DNA of 64,000 bases, taken from the NCBI GenBank assembly GCA_944548615.1, contig OX155972.1:5400975-5464974 (forward strand), given 5' to 3'. The position numbers were made by a program, and so were the translations under genes. Below the pieces are notes generated by a model. That model saw only the letters and a list, made by a program, of their open reading frames with translations. It was not told the DNA's origin and did not search any database. This DNA comes from Micropterix aruncella (Eukaryota; Arthropoda; Insecta; Lepidoptera; Micropterigidae). Positions 55,235 to 64,000 of the stretch are shown piece by piece; the stretch's first letter is position 1; each line of letters starts with the position of its first letter.

Positions 55235-55425
55235 AACCTTACACGAGGAGGTGGATCGGTTTCTACTTGGGTATTGCCCTCCGGCGCTACTGGGTGGTTT
55301 GCGCACTTTGCAGCGTCAGTCAATCGGCTGTGCTCTCTGACTAATTACTGAAAGTGTGTTTAGACTATGGAAATATACTGTCTCCTAAGCAACGGGGGTG
55401 GATATTGACTCGCCAAGCATACTTG
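55235..55425 (-). repeat. GCR family copy E (partial)
   Basis: Reverse orientation: complement reads CCACCCCCGTTGCTTAGGAG, ACAGTATATTTCCATAGTC, AATTAGTCAGAGAGCACAGC, CGATTGACTGACGCTGCAAA, CCCAGTAGCGCCGGAGG. It matches the right part of copy A (3280-3440). Confidence 0.6.
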
Positions 55426-55499
55426 AAATGACCAATTGGCTCCTGATACTAAATTCAGGGCCGGGCAAACCATGCCAATAGTCCGCGTAATTGAATGCA

Positions 55500-55865
55500 T
55501 ATTAAACATTTTGTGTCTGTGCTATTGACCGGTAAGAAGTCCCCTCATTGAAAGCCAACCGAGGGTGTAGAATCAGGTCATGCTTACCATAAAAAATGTA
55601 TTGTCATCGGAATTGAACACATATGTAATTTTTTTTCTTAACTTCATATGATAATATTTGAGGAGTTCCCTCAATTCCTCGTGGATTTCATCATCAGAAA
55701 AGTATTTTTAAAAAAATGAGACCAATCTAGAAGTAAATACATTCAAACAAAAAAAGATTTTTCCAAATCGGTGCTTAAATGGCAGAGTTCTGAGGTAACA
55801 AACATAAAAAAAAGATACAACCGAATCGGTAACCCATCCTTTTTTTAACGTCGGTTAAAAATAGC
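55500..55865 (+). repeat. Probable RTE-type LINE 3' end, copy 2
   Basis: Colinear with 6105-6470 throughout, ending GATACAACCGAATCGGTAAC, CCATCCTTTTTTTAACGTCG, GTTAAAAA. A C-/G-run (GGGGGGGGGGGGG) lies shortly after, near 55919. Confidence 0.5.
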
Positions 55866-56477
55866 ATTTCGTTACATAGAAAGTCGCCGTTGAAGCGACA
55901 TATTATTGACGTCTTTAAGGGGGGGGGGGGCTGGTTTAGATAGCCAAAAAACATGTTTTTCATGTTTTTTTGACTTAAAGTTCAATCATGAATATTTTAT
56001 ATCAGTTTAACTAATATTTGAAAAATAGAAATATTTTTTGAAATAGTAAAAAAACTATTTTTGAGATATTGAATTGCAAATGTTTTTACCGCTGCAGAAA
56101 TGACGGTATCTGTTTGCGCCGCGCCGGTCATAGCGAGCATAATTTTGAATGAAACAAAAAAGGCAGCCAGGATAAATTATCTTGTGTATTATCTAGATGA
56201 GCTAAAAAAATATAGTAAAAACCTAGTATTTTTACAATTTTTCAAAGATTTAAAACAATAATTCAATTTTCGCCCTAAAATGTTGTGTTTTAATAGTAAC
56301 AAAAACAAAATTCTTTATCTGATTTTTTAAATTCATATAGAAGAGAATTTAATAATCTTTATTTTTTTTTCTGGAACAACTCGATCCGTCAAATAGTTAT
56401 TTTTATCACCGGCGCAGAACAGAAAAATATGGTTTTGAGAAAAACCGCGTTTAAATATAAAATCGAAGATTATCGCG
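55866..56477. other. AT-rich spacer
   Basis: No similarity seen. Confidence 0.4.
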
Positions 56478-56930
56478 GTTGTTTGACATTATAAATAGGA
56501 GAGAAACGAATTTACCGCGTGAAATTTGTAGCACCTGACGTTTCGGTGACGTTGGTTTCCTTGGTCCCAGAATTCATGGGTCATCTAAACTCCATACACC
56601 CAAAAATCAGATTCACTTATGAAGTAGAGAAGGACGGCTCCCTATCATTTTTGGATGTCAAAGTGACGAGGAGAAGTGACAATACTCTCGGACATACGGT
56701 ATATCGGAAGCCCACACATACGGACAGATATTTACATGCAATCTCACACCATCATCCCTACCATCTACGTTCAGTGCAAACGTCGCTCGTGAATCGAGCA
56801 CGCGATCTATGCGACGCTGAGCATTTTCCGCAGGAGATGGAATATGTCAATGATGTCCTTAGGAGAAATGTGCTACGAATTTCAAGCGGGAAATTCGTTT
56901 CTATCCTATTTATAACGCGTTTAAAGTTTT
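56478..56930 (+). mobile_element. Mini-Penelope with inverted termini and an RT fragment
   Basis: Arms 56490-56533 and 56870-56915 are inverted copies of the Penelope 3' terminus (left TATAAATAGGAGAGAAACGA, ATTTACCGCGTGAAATTTGT; right TTTCAAGCGGGAAATTCGTT, TCTATCCTATTTATAA). Between them about 330 bp encodes, in one open plus-strand frame, [69 protein letters not shown]: the part of the Penelope reverse transcriptase after the catalytic motifs. Catalytic residues and the nuclease are missing. The frame from 56519 to 56935 includes both arms, so its protein ends are artefacts. Confidence 0.75.
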
Positions 56931-58327
56931 ATTAATATAATAGTAGTATGTTTTTTACACGTTTGGCAATATGCAACTATCAGCGAGTTTAGAGGTAAAA
57001 GATTCTTGAATATATTTCAACTTTAAGTAAAATATAATCAAACATGAAAAATATCTTTTTTTTTGGCGTTTAAACCAGGCTTCCCTCTTAATTGTTGTTT
57101 TCGTCCAACGGTCTTGAATCATTGGTGGAACCTAAAAACAGGGCATTCGAGTTAGCTGTTCTATTCTTTGCTATAATAATAAGAGTATATTATTCATGTA
57201 TAATATATACTAACAAATGGTACTCTAGTAATATATGAGTGCAGAGTACAGGCTATATCTCGGTTTCTCTGTATGCAGGTCGTTATTGCCCCTCTCCTAG
57301 TCTCATTATTAATCAGCGTGGAGAGGTGCTTAAATTTTGTAGTCTCTAGAAGCGCTTGGCTGTTAACCCGTTATGTTTATGTTTCGCTTCGCCTTTGCCA
57401 CTGTTAATTGCATATATGTATTCGGTTTCACTTCGTTAGATTGGACTCGAATAAATAGCTTTGTGGGGTTATAAAGAGAAGCACAGAAAATATTTCGACG
57501 ACGAGAACAATCTTAAAAAGTTTGGTAATATTATCGCGCAAGAAGAGATAGCAGAGAGAGTTTGATAATTCAATCTAGCGCAAGCAGATACTGTTCCCTG
57601 CTAAAAACCACCATATACAGTGCCCAAGAGATTTACATTGTTTGTACAACCTTGTTTCGAGATTAATAAATATTGTAGGAAAATATTTAGGACTGACACA
57701 GATGGTTCGTGAAACAAGTCTTATTCAGTGGTTAATTAGTAAAGGAAGAACTGAAACTGAATGTATCCTCGTGACATTTTAGAAATAGCAACAAATTTAC
57801 ACACACACCATTTACATACCCTCACATATTTATCAGTATAAATTACCTATTTGTAAACTAAAGTGAATCCAGCTTTTTATTTTATAACATAATATTTTGT
57901 ATTTCGATTTGTTTTATAATTATTTTTTGCTACTTTTAGAATTTAACAATTATTTTTATTTTTAATGGTTATTTTGTTTATTATTTTTATTTTCTATAAC
58001 AATTAATAATAATAATATTAATAATTTTATTAATTCAAAAACGTAAATTTACAATTGCATTAGTTGCAGAACCTGCCTGACTAGGCCATAGCCCGTACCA
58101 AGAAAGACTATGTATGGTAAAGATTTATTTATATGCACATAGTATTAAAATGAAACATACAAAATATGATAAAATATAAAACAGATAAGGGAACTCAAAT
58201 TAAACTAATACATCTTACTTAACATCTTTTAAACTTATTGTTAAGATTTAAGTTGTTATTATGTAAAATTGGCGTTTTCCTTGGAATCAATCATTATGGA
58301 AAAATAATTCCTAAAACTTAAACAAGA
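56931..58327. other. AT-rich spacer
   Basis: No coding similarity. 57960-58040 is a TTA/ATT-rich low-complexity run. Nothing else recognised. Confidence 0.35.
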
Positions 58328-58420
58328 AAAAAAAGCGGTTGTGTTACCCCAGGACATTCGCAGCAAGCATCCAAGGACTTCGAGGATTTTGAGATTAGTC
58401 TCAATATTTTCATGTGTTAC
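58328..58420 (-). repeat. DR3 dispersed repeat copy
   Basis: CGGTTGTGTTACCCCAGGAC, AGCAAGCATCCAAGGACTTC is the complement of the DR3 core found at 5478 and 61868. Confidence 0.45.
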
Positions 58421-58439
58421 TAAATGCATGCGACTTGAC

Positions 58440-58720
58440 AAACTACGTTAATTAAATAATTAGTTTTTGAATGAAATAAAAAAATACAATATTTATTTCA
58501 CCTGAATATTAATTTCGTAAATTAAATCGATGAGCACCCTATCTCGGCCGGCGGACGAACCCTGTTGGGTTCCGTTGCGGCTGCATCGAGCGGTGCGTTT
58601 CCTTTCTCGGCTAAGAGCGGGGTTGGGCCAAGCGCCTGCAGATAGCGTTAATATTTATTTAATATCTATGCATATCAAAAAAAATCAATACGGCGGCATG
58701 TACATATTATTAGTATAGCT
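58440..58720 (+). repeat. DR1 dispersed repeat copy with GC insert
   Basis: CACCTGAATATTAATTTCGT, AAATTAAATCGATGAGCA near 58500 matches 37983-38020; ATACGGCGGCATGTACATAT near 58687 matches the later ATATGGCGGATTT block. Between them a GC-rich stretch (CTCGGCCGGCGGACGAACCC near 58542) replaces the AT-rich part of the long copy and is shared with 55080-55140. Confidence 0.5.
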
Positions 58721-58727
58721 TGAATGT

Positions 58728-58812
58728 GCTTTCTCGCTAACATGGACCCCCTGCAATTCGAAATCGACCCCTGGTGATCTATATAGACTCCTTAAGGAAT
58801 CACTGCTCTAGA
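58728..58812. repeat. hAT-like end related to the palindrome
   Basis: TTTCTCGCTAACATGGACCC, ATCGACCCCTGGTGATCTAT, GGAATCACTG resembles one outer arm of the palindrome (23128-23206), but is diverged and single. Confidence 0.5.
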
Positions 58813-59584
58813 AGCTCATTTTGTAAACTAATCGGTTGCTAACTTCTATTCTGCATTCATTTCTATATATGTAATAAATCTAGAGTACGAACGGTTTCTC
58901 GTAGACGCAACGCCGTAGGTAGCGGTTAGACAGAGATATAGATGGCCATTTCCTCTTTGTCCCGTCCCCCTATCTCCCCACGGCCATCTCTTTTCCACGC
59001 GGAGATCACGCTGTCCGAAGTGGGGGAAATTTATTCAGCGATACCCGCGCGGGCGGCACTCGATGAAAGGGGTCAATTGAAAATGGACGAGACGGGACGG
59101 CGAAAACGGCGCCGAGGAACTTGCCAAAAATATGGACGCTTTGGGGGCTACCTAAATATATTAGGAGGGACACCGTAACAAATTCATTTTATGTACACCG
59201 ACTCCCACTTTGTTTTCCGAATACTGATAATCTAGCTTTTTTGAACTATTTCAAATAACCTACAAATAAACTTTATTTTATTTTATAAAATAATCGAATA
59301 TAATTAATGGAATTTTACAAAAGAAATAGTATAAATAATAATATTTTTACAATATGCGAAGCAGATTAGATGAGATTTGTGATGATTTTATCAAACCACC
59401 AGATCTTATGTCTGTTCTGGTGTAATTAAACTGTAAATTTTATAACTTAAAACATAGTGATTTCACTTTTATCTTTCTTTTTCATTAATACAGATTGTTT
59501 ATTCATTATTATATACTAATGGAAAGTTATTTAAATGATTAATTAACTAGTCAAGTAATATTCAATAAATAAATAAGTAAATGA
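58813..59584. other. Unassigned
   Basis: A 78-aa frame at 58942-59178 is charged and GC-richer but resembles nothing known. The remainder is AT-rich. Confidence 0.3.
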
Positions 59585-60345
59585 TCTATCGATGCTCTCC
59601 TCCCCCTTCTGGATTATGGAGATGTCGCATTTCTGGACCTCACAGAGGAGTTATCCACCAAAGTTGAGCGTCTCGAAAATGTTTGCATTCGGTATATCTA
59701 TGGCCTCAGAAAATTTGACCACATCACGGAGTACAGAGAGAAGCTTCACTGGCTGTCGACCCGGGAGAAAGGAGACATGCGAGTTCTCTGTATGCTTTTC
59801 AATATCTTCGATGGCGTCGCTCCCAATTATCTTACCGGCAGATTTACTGCAGTATCGGCTCATGGACGCCCTTAGAGATCAAAAGACAACCTGCTACTCT
59901 CTATCACTAGTCACAGCAGTGACTTTTTCTCATTCTCATTCACCGTGCATGGAGCCCGTCTTTGGAATGATGCTTAGCCGAAAAATGTTAGAACCGCGCC
60001 AAGCATAACAACTTTTAAAAACAGACTCAGAGAGCATTTGAAATCTTCCAGATAAATTCCCTTTCCCCTCCCATTCCCCTCCTTGTTTAACTTTAGCGTC
60101 CTTATAGGTGTTAGATTATTTTGGTGTGGCAAATCCTGTGCCCACAAAGAGTTAAGTATGTATTTCTTTCTATCTTTTATTTTATTTGTCATACTCTTTA
60201 TATAGGTTAAGTTATGTAGTCTACTCACAAATAATATTTATACAATAGTATAGGTTAGCTCTAAAATATTATCTGCAGGCAATACGCTTGACTTTTCCTA
60301 AGAATAAAGCGTTTTATTATTAATATTAGTAATAATAAATATGTA
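59585..60345 (+). pseudogene. LINE reverse transcriptase C-terminus with 3' end
   Basis: Plus strand: LLPLLDYGDVAFLDLTEELS, TKVERLENVCIRYIYGLRKF, DHITEYREKLHWLSTREKGD, LCMLFNIFDGVAPNYLTGRF, then a frame change and SITSHSSDFFSFSFTVHGAR, LWNDA, stop, TAPSITTFKNRLREHLKSSR. This is the thumb and C-terminal tail of a CR1/Jockey-type reverse transcriptase (LDY.D..Y.DL, RLQN.CIR.I.GLR, FK..LR.HL). The 3' UTR runs to a TTATTATTAATATTAGTAAT tail near 60340. 5' truncation is at about 59585. Confidence 0.75.
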
Positions 60346-60535
60346 AACAAATAAATTGACCAATAAATTAACTATGTTTCAAAGGGGTCCTTATTATAAT
60401 AGTATTATCAATTGCGAGTTTAATTTTAATATAATTATAATTAAAAATTCTTTATTTTCAATAAAAAAAGGCGAGCTTATTGCCTTGCGGTAATGTCTAT
60501 CAGCTAATCTTCACCTGGTTTATAATACACGTTTG
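60346..60535. other. AT-rich spacer
   Basis: Nothing recognised. Confidence 0.4.
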
Positions 60536-60795
60536 ACGGCCCGGTGGCATAGTGGTTAGATCGCCTGATCTTACATTGTAAGGTCCCGTTTTCGATCCCG
60601 GCTTTTTTCACGTGTCCGGGCTTTTTAGGACATGTCTCTTTAAAAATATGCGGCATGGATAGCCTTATCGTTTGCTTATAAATGGACCCCCGGCTGGGGC
60701 ACCATTTTCCGTTGGGATCAAATTAACAGAATTGCATTTTCAATTCTGTCGATCGAATGCAATAACAACACACACTTACACACATGTTACACGCA
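60536..60795 (+). repeat. tRNA-derived SINE, copy 2 (fuller)
   Basis: tRNA-like head with A box TGGCATAGTGGTTAG at 60545 and B box GTTTTCGATCC at 60588, tRNA-like spacing, then a body (AAATATGCGGCATGGATAGC; TTGGGATCAAATTAACAGAA; AATTCTGTCGATCGAATGCA) and a CACACACTTACACACA-type tail. Copies at 18291-18480 and, without head, near 10057. Confidence 0.75.
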
Positions 60796-60839
60796 CATAT
60801 ACATATAAACACACCCTAGTAGGGTTGGTTTAAGAGATT

Positions 60840-61115
60840 TCTTCTTCTTTTCGAAGTACCTCTCCATTACTGGAGGTTGGCCGTTAGCTCTAAATACTTT
60901 TGTCGGTCTTGCGCCTTTCGGAAAGCTGTTCCGTACTCGTGATCCCGGTCCACTCTCTGACATTGCACAACCACGACTTTTTCCTCCTTCCACTGCATCG
61001 TTTACCCTCAATTTTGCCTATCAATATCAGTTGAAGCAGCTGATAACTGTCATGCCTCAGCACGTGCTCCAGATATTCAATATTGCGCTTTTTGACGGTG
61101 TATGATTCATTATCA
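60840..61115 (-). pseudogene. LINE (RTE-like) polyprotein C-terminus
   Basis: Minus strand: YTVKKRNIEYLEHVLRHDSY, QLLQLILIGKIEGKRCSGRR, KKSWLCNVREWTGITSTEQL. This matches the C-terminal tail of RTE-related LINE proteins (KR.I.YLGHV.R...Y.LLQLI..GKI.GKR..GR...SWL.N.R.WTG). It ends in a stop after SERRKTDKSI; nothing of the palm is present. Confidence 0.7.
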
Positions 61116-61503
61116 ATTGTAATATATATAGGCCAAATAATTGTAATAGTTTCGCCCGACAATGCTATCAGCGCCACCGCGGGAGTAGAAGGGCTGACAA
61201 AACATACTATAACATTAAGCAATATAATCTTATATATAAAAATGAATCGCCGTGCGTTAGTCTCGCAGGATCTCGGAACTGACTGGACCGATTTGAATGA
61301 TTTTTCTTTTGTTTTGTTTGGCTTGATTCAGGGATGGTTTACTAAAAAAAATATTTAGGAAAAACTCAAAGAAACAACTGAAAATCGAAAAAATCGTAAT
61401 TGGTAATTTTGGGAACATTGGCCACTTGCTAGATGGCTATCGCGGCGATCGTATTGTTTGACAGCTCTGTTATTCGTTCCGTACAATGTGTAAAATTTCA
61501 TAA

Positions 61504-61765
61504 AGTCGAAAAAGTCGAAATGGTCGAAAAAGTCGGAAAAGTCAAAAAAGTCGAAAAGGTCGAAAAAGTCAAAAAAGTCGGAAAAGCCGAAAAAGTCGAA
61601 AAAGTAAAAGAAATCGAAAAAGTCGAAATGGTCGAAAATGTCGGAAAAGTAGAAAATTTCAAAAAAGTAGAAAAAGCCAAAAAAGTAGAAAAAGTAAAAA
61701 AAATAAAAAAGTAAAAAAGTCGAAAAAGTAGAAAAAGTCCGAAAAGTCGAAAAGTCAAAGTTAAA
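61504..61765 (+). repeat. Minisatellite, 9-bp unit GTCGAAAAA
   Basis: About 29 units of GTCGAAAAA with variants (GTCGGAAAA, GTAGAAAAA, GTCAAAAAA, GTCGAAATG). Because the unit is three codons, open frames cross it on both strands (VEKVEK-type and TFSTFS-type); these are not genes. Confidence 0.92.
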
Positions 61766-62126
61766 GTCGATTTCGATTTTCGAGTTTTAAAGGGTGTCGC
61801 TAGGTTGGGGGTGAGGGGGAAGGGTTGTTGTTGTAGGATTAATGATATTATTATTCAGATGAATTACGTTCCTGGCTACTTGACAGGAAAGTCTTGGGGT
61901 GACACAACCGTTTTTTTTAATGACAAACTACGAATTTGGACTTAGTTTGGGAATTTCAATACTGTAAAGACCTCATGGAAATTTCGATCGATTTGAGTGA
62001 GCGTGAAAACAATTCCGTGTCGTTTTACAGTGTCCATTACAATGTCGAGAAGAAGAGATAACATAGGTCGACGAAGTCAGTTAAATGTGCGGCAAGGTAC
62101 TTCAAGTGCAAACCGCACTGATGTGA

Positions 62127-62772
62127 GATGATTCCATCATCTCGGCCGAAATACAAGATGAAGCTGTTAATCAGAAATTGCTTGCAATGGTGCCTAAAAA
62201 TATGATCTATGGACTTCGCGAAGTTTATAACCACATATCGCCCTGTATGCTCGATAGTAACTGTTCCAGGTGTTACCCGAGAGACCTGATTGCTAACACC
62301 ATCACAGGCAATGACGGATACCCATTGTATGGTCAAAGGGCAAGATGTAAATGTAGTCAATCGTTAGATTGTGCCTTATTGTCCAAGGCTTTTAATGCGC
62401 AAGTCAATGTGGAATACTGCAACTTCATCAATACGTAAAATAAAGCGACATGGCTGTTTTCGCTTTGAGGAATTCAAACGAGGTGTATCTCAGTGTCAGA
62501 CGTGTCGCTATGTCAGCAGCAACGAGGCGATTTGTCGCATCTTTTCCTTTGCGACATACGAAAGACAATCTACAGTTGTACACTTGATAATTCTGGAAAG
62601 CGGAATTTAGATTCTCCGTGCGTCTGGCCTTCACGATGACATATTACGCGTGTTGGAAGTTTGCGGAATTTACTTGGAATATCCGTATTTCGCGCATGGA
62701 CAACTGGATGTCCCATGTCGCCAAGTCATTGGTCGGAAAGCCATCATTTTTGTTTATTTACATATTTTATAG
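62127..62772 (+). pseudogene. Helitron RepHel relict
   Basis: Remains of the Rep/Pif1-type helicase that drives rolling-circle transposition. First part: ISAEIQDEAVNQKLLAMVPK, NMIYG, CSRCYPRDLIANTITGNDGY, PLYG, FNAQVNVEYCN, matching the Helitron_like_N to mid region. A frameshift near 62435 leads to CFRFEEFKRGVSQCQTCRYV, SSNEAICRIFSF. After a TAG near 62608 a large deletion brings in the helicase C-terminus: VCGIYLEYPYFAHGQLDVPC, GRKAIIFVY (family form HGQLYVACSRVG). The Rep HUH motif and Walker motifs are not found. Confidence 0.8.
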
Positions 62773-63057
62773 TAAATAAACAAAAACGATATTTAAAAAC
62801 ATATTTTACCAGAATGTTTTGTGTTGAATGTGAACTGCATTTATATATTATCATGTAAATTAAATACATTGAATTTATTTCAATCACAAACGACTTTCAT
62901 TTAATCACCAAACGAAACTCAAACCGTACATGATTCGGCCATATTATAGATTTCAATGAATTCGTTTTGGAAGGTTCATTAGGATTATTAAACGCTTATG
63001 AAGAAATACCAAAATCAACTAAATTTTAGGTGGTACGAAGTTCACCGGGTCATCTAG

Positions 63058-64000
63058 TACCTTATATAATCAATGCCAATAAGTTGAAAATGTGATATAA
63101 TCCGCATGAAAAATAACTATATTAAACATAATAAATAGGTAGACCATAGTAAATGTATTGAACTCAAAGCGGTAGCATTAATTAGGACAAAAACCCTTAC
63201 TACACACAAGAGTAATGAATTTGGCTAGCTTATTCAATAATTCCCTATTTAATAATTAATATTGAATATCAGGAGTATTTATTTTTTTGGGAGAGAACAG
63301 AATCAAAGGCAAAAACAAATACAGTCAATTCGTAGTTCGATTTTCCAAAAAATAATGTTTTATTGTTTTAGTCATTTTGATGGCATTAATCTACAGAGAC
63401 TTAGGTGTTTTGTTAATGCCTTTGAGTAGATTTAAATTGTATATAAAATACTTTTTATTTGAATAAGCTAGCATTCCTAGTTTCTGAGATATTAAGGTTA
63501 TGTTATTGATCCAGATTTAATGGTCTTGAATGTATTGTCGACATACCTGACTCTCTCCTACATGAAAGGTCTCCCCGTACTATTATATCGTCACGATATT
63601 TCATAAGTTATTAGGTAATATGTATCAGCTTTAGAGCCCTATATTCTGTGGCATCATGACAGATCGCGCATAATATATGAAAATTAAAGGGGTAAAATTG
63701 AAACAGTCGAGCGGTGAAAACGGAAAAAGATAATAAAATATGCCGCGTCACGCCCAAATTATAGACTTGGAGTTTTATTCAGAAATCAACTCACGACATC
63801 ATACACTTCTTAAGGATGCCATGTTAAACGGAAGAACCCCTTTGAATTTACACCTGTATTCACACATAGCACGTGTCTACCCGTAAATATAGGTTCTGGA
63901 TAATAAATTAAACAGTTGCGGCTTTTGTTAAGTTACTTTCACACATATTTTTTTCGTGGATTTAATTTTACTTTTTGCTTTATTCAGTAGTCAGTATCAA
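63058..64000. other. AT-rich flank, nothing recognised
   Basis: No coding similarity, element ends or tandem repeats seen to the window edge. Confidence 0.4.

Larger units (their letters stand above)
61228..63057 (+). mobile_element. Helitron with relict Rep/helicase gene
   Basis: A precedes TCTTATATATAAAAATGAAT at 61228, and the element ends GTGGTACGAAGTTCACCGGG, TCATCTAG at 63057 followed by T. A hairpin GGTG...CACC sits just upstream of CTAG. These are the Helitron insertion rules (A|TC...CTAG|T). Inside are a 9-bp-unit minisatellite (61504-61765), a DR3 copy (61868-61915) and a broken RepHel gene (62127-62772). At 1.83 kb it is an internally deleted derivative that has also acquired other repeats. 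Different family from the two copies at 21144 and 49203. Confidence 0.88.

Noticed and set aside
61433..61758. Frames with VEKVEK and TFSTFS repeats
   Set aside because: Produced on both strands by the 9-bp minisatellite, whose unit is three codons.

Overview
The window reads as intergenic or heterochromatin-like DNA from an AT-rich animal genome, most probably an insect. The evidence is the transposon mix (Penelope-like, CR1/Jockey- and RTE-type non-LTR elements, Tc1/mariner, hAT, piggyBac-type MITEs, Helitrons, tRNA-derived SINEs), the absence of bacterial gene organisation, and a short TTAGG-type tract. I could not place it to species or order. I found no convincing host protein-coding exon, tRNA or rRNA gene; nearly everything recognisable is mobile DNA or dispersed repeat.

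Layout. 0-11 kb: a decayed retroelement C-terminus, two direct copies of an unidentified GC-rich repeat family (called GCR here), fragments of three other dispersed families (DR1, DR2, DR3), RTE-type LINE remnants and a small Penelope-derived inverted unit. 11.3-17.3 kb: a nearly full-length CR1/Jockey-type LINE on the minus strand (ORF1 with coiled coil and SGNH-like domain; ORF2 with endonuclease and reverse transcriptase, one frameshift), apparently inserted in a Penelope-like element. 18-20.7 kb: SINE, long-TIR MITE, and a second Penelope copy split by a 5'-truncated LINE. 21-24.5 kb: Helitron, an almost perfect 2 x 208 bp palindrome with hAT-like ends, GCR copy C, an internally deleted mariner. 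26-28.8 kb: two unrelated Tc1/IS630-type transposase pseudogenes in opposite orientation, then a (TA)75 tract. 29-33 kb: GC-rich unidentified block and LINE fragments. 33.7-36.4 kb: two hAT-type elements with intact 8-bp target duplications. 37.5-42 kb: DR1 copies hosting a piggyBac-type MITE (at TTAA) and a solo LTR (4-bp duplication). 43.3-48.6 kb: two LINEs facing each other tail to tail. 48.6-53.8 kb: 125-bp tandem array, Helitron, second piggyBac-type MITE, LTR-like repeats. 54.4-57 kb: Penelope GIY-YIG pseudogene and a mini-Penelope with inverted ends. 58-63 kb: DR1, LINE and SINE pieces, and a third Helitron carrying a relict Rep/helicase gene and a 9-bp-unit minisatellite.

These elements do not form a pathway; what links them is nesting, which gives a relative order of insertion. 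DR1 is older than the piggyBac-type MITE and the solo LTR; Penelope copies are older than the CR1-type LINE and the truncated LINE inside them. The least understood sequences are GCR (at least five copies, no coding capacity, conserved small hairpins), DR1 (at least seven copies), the 420-bp palindrome, and the short Penelope units with inverted termini.
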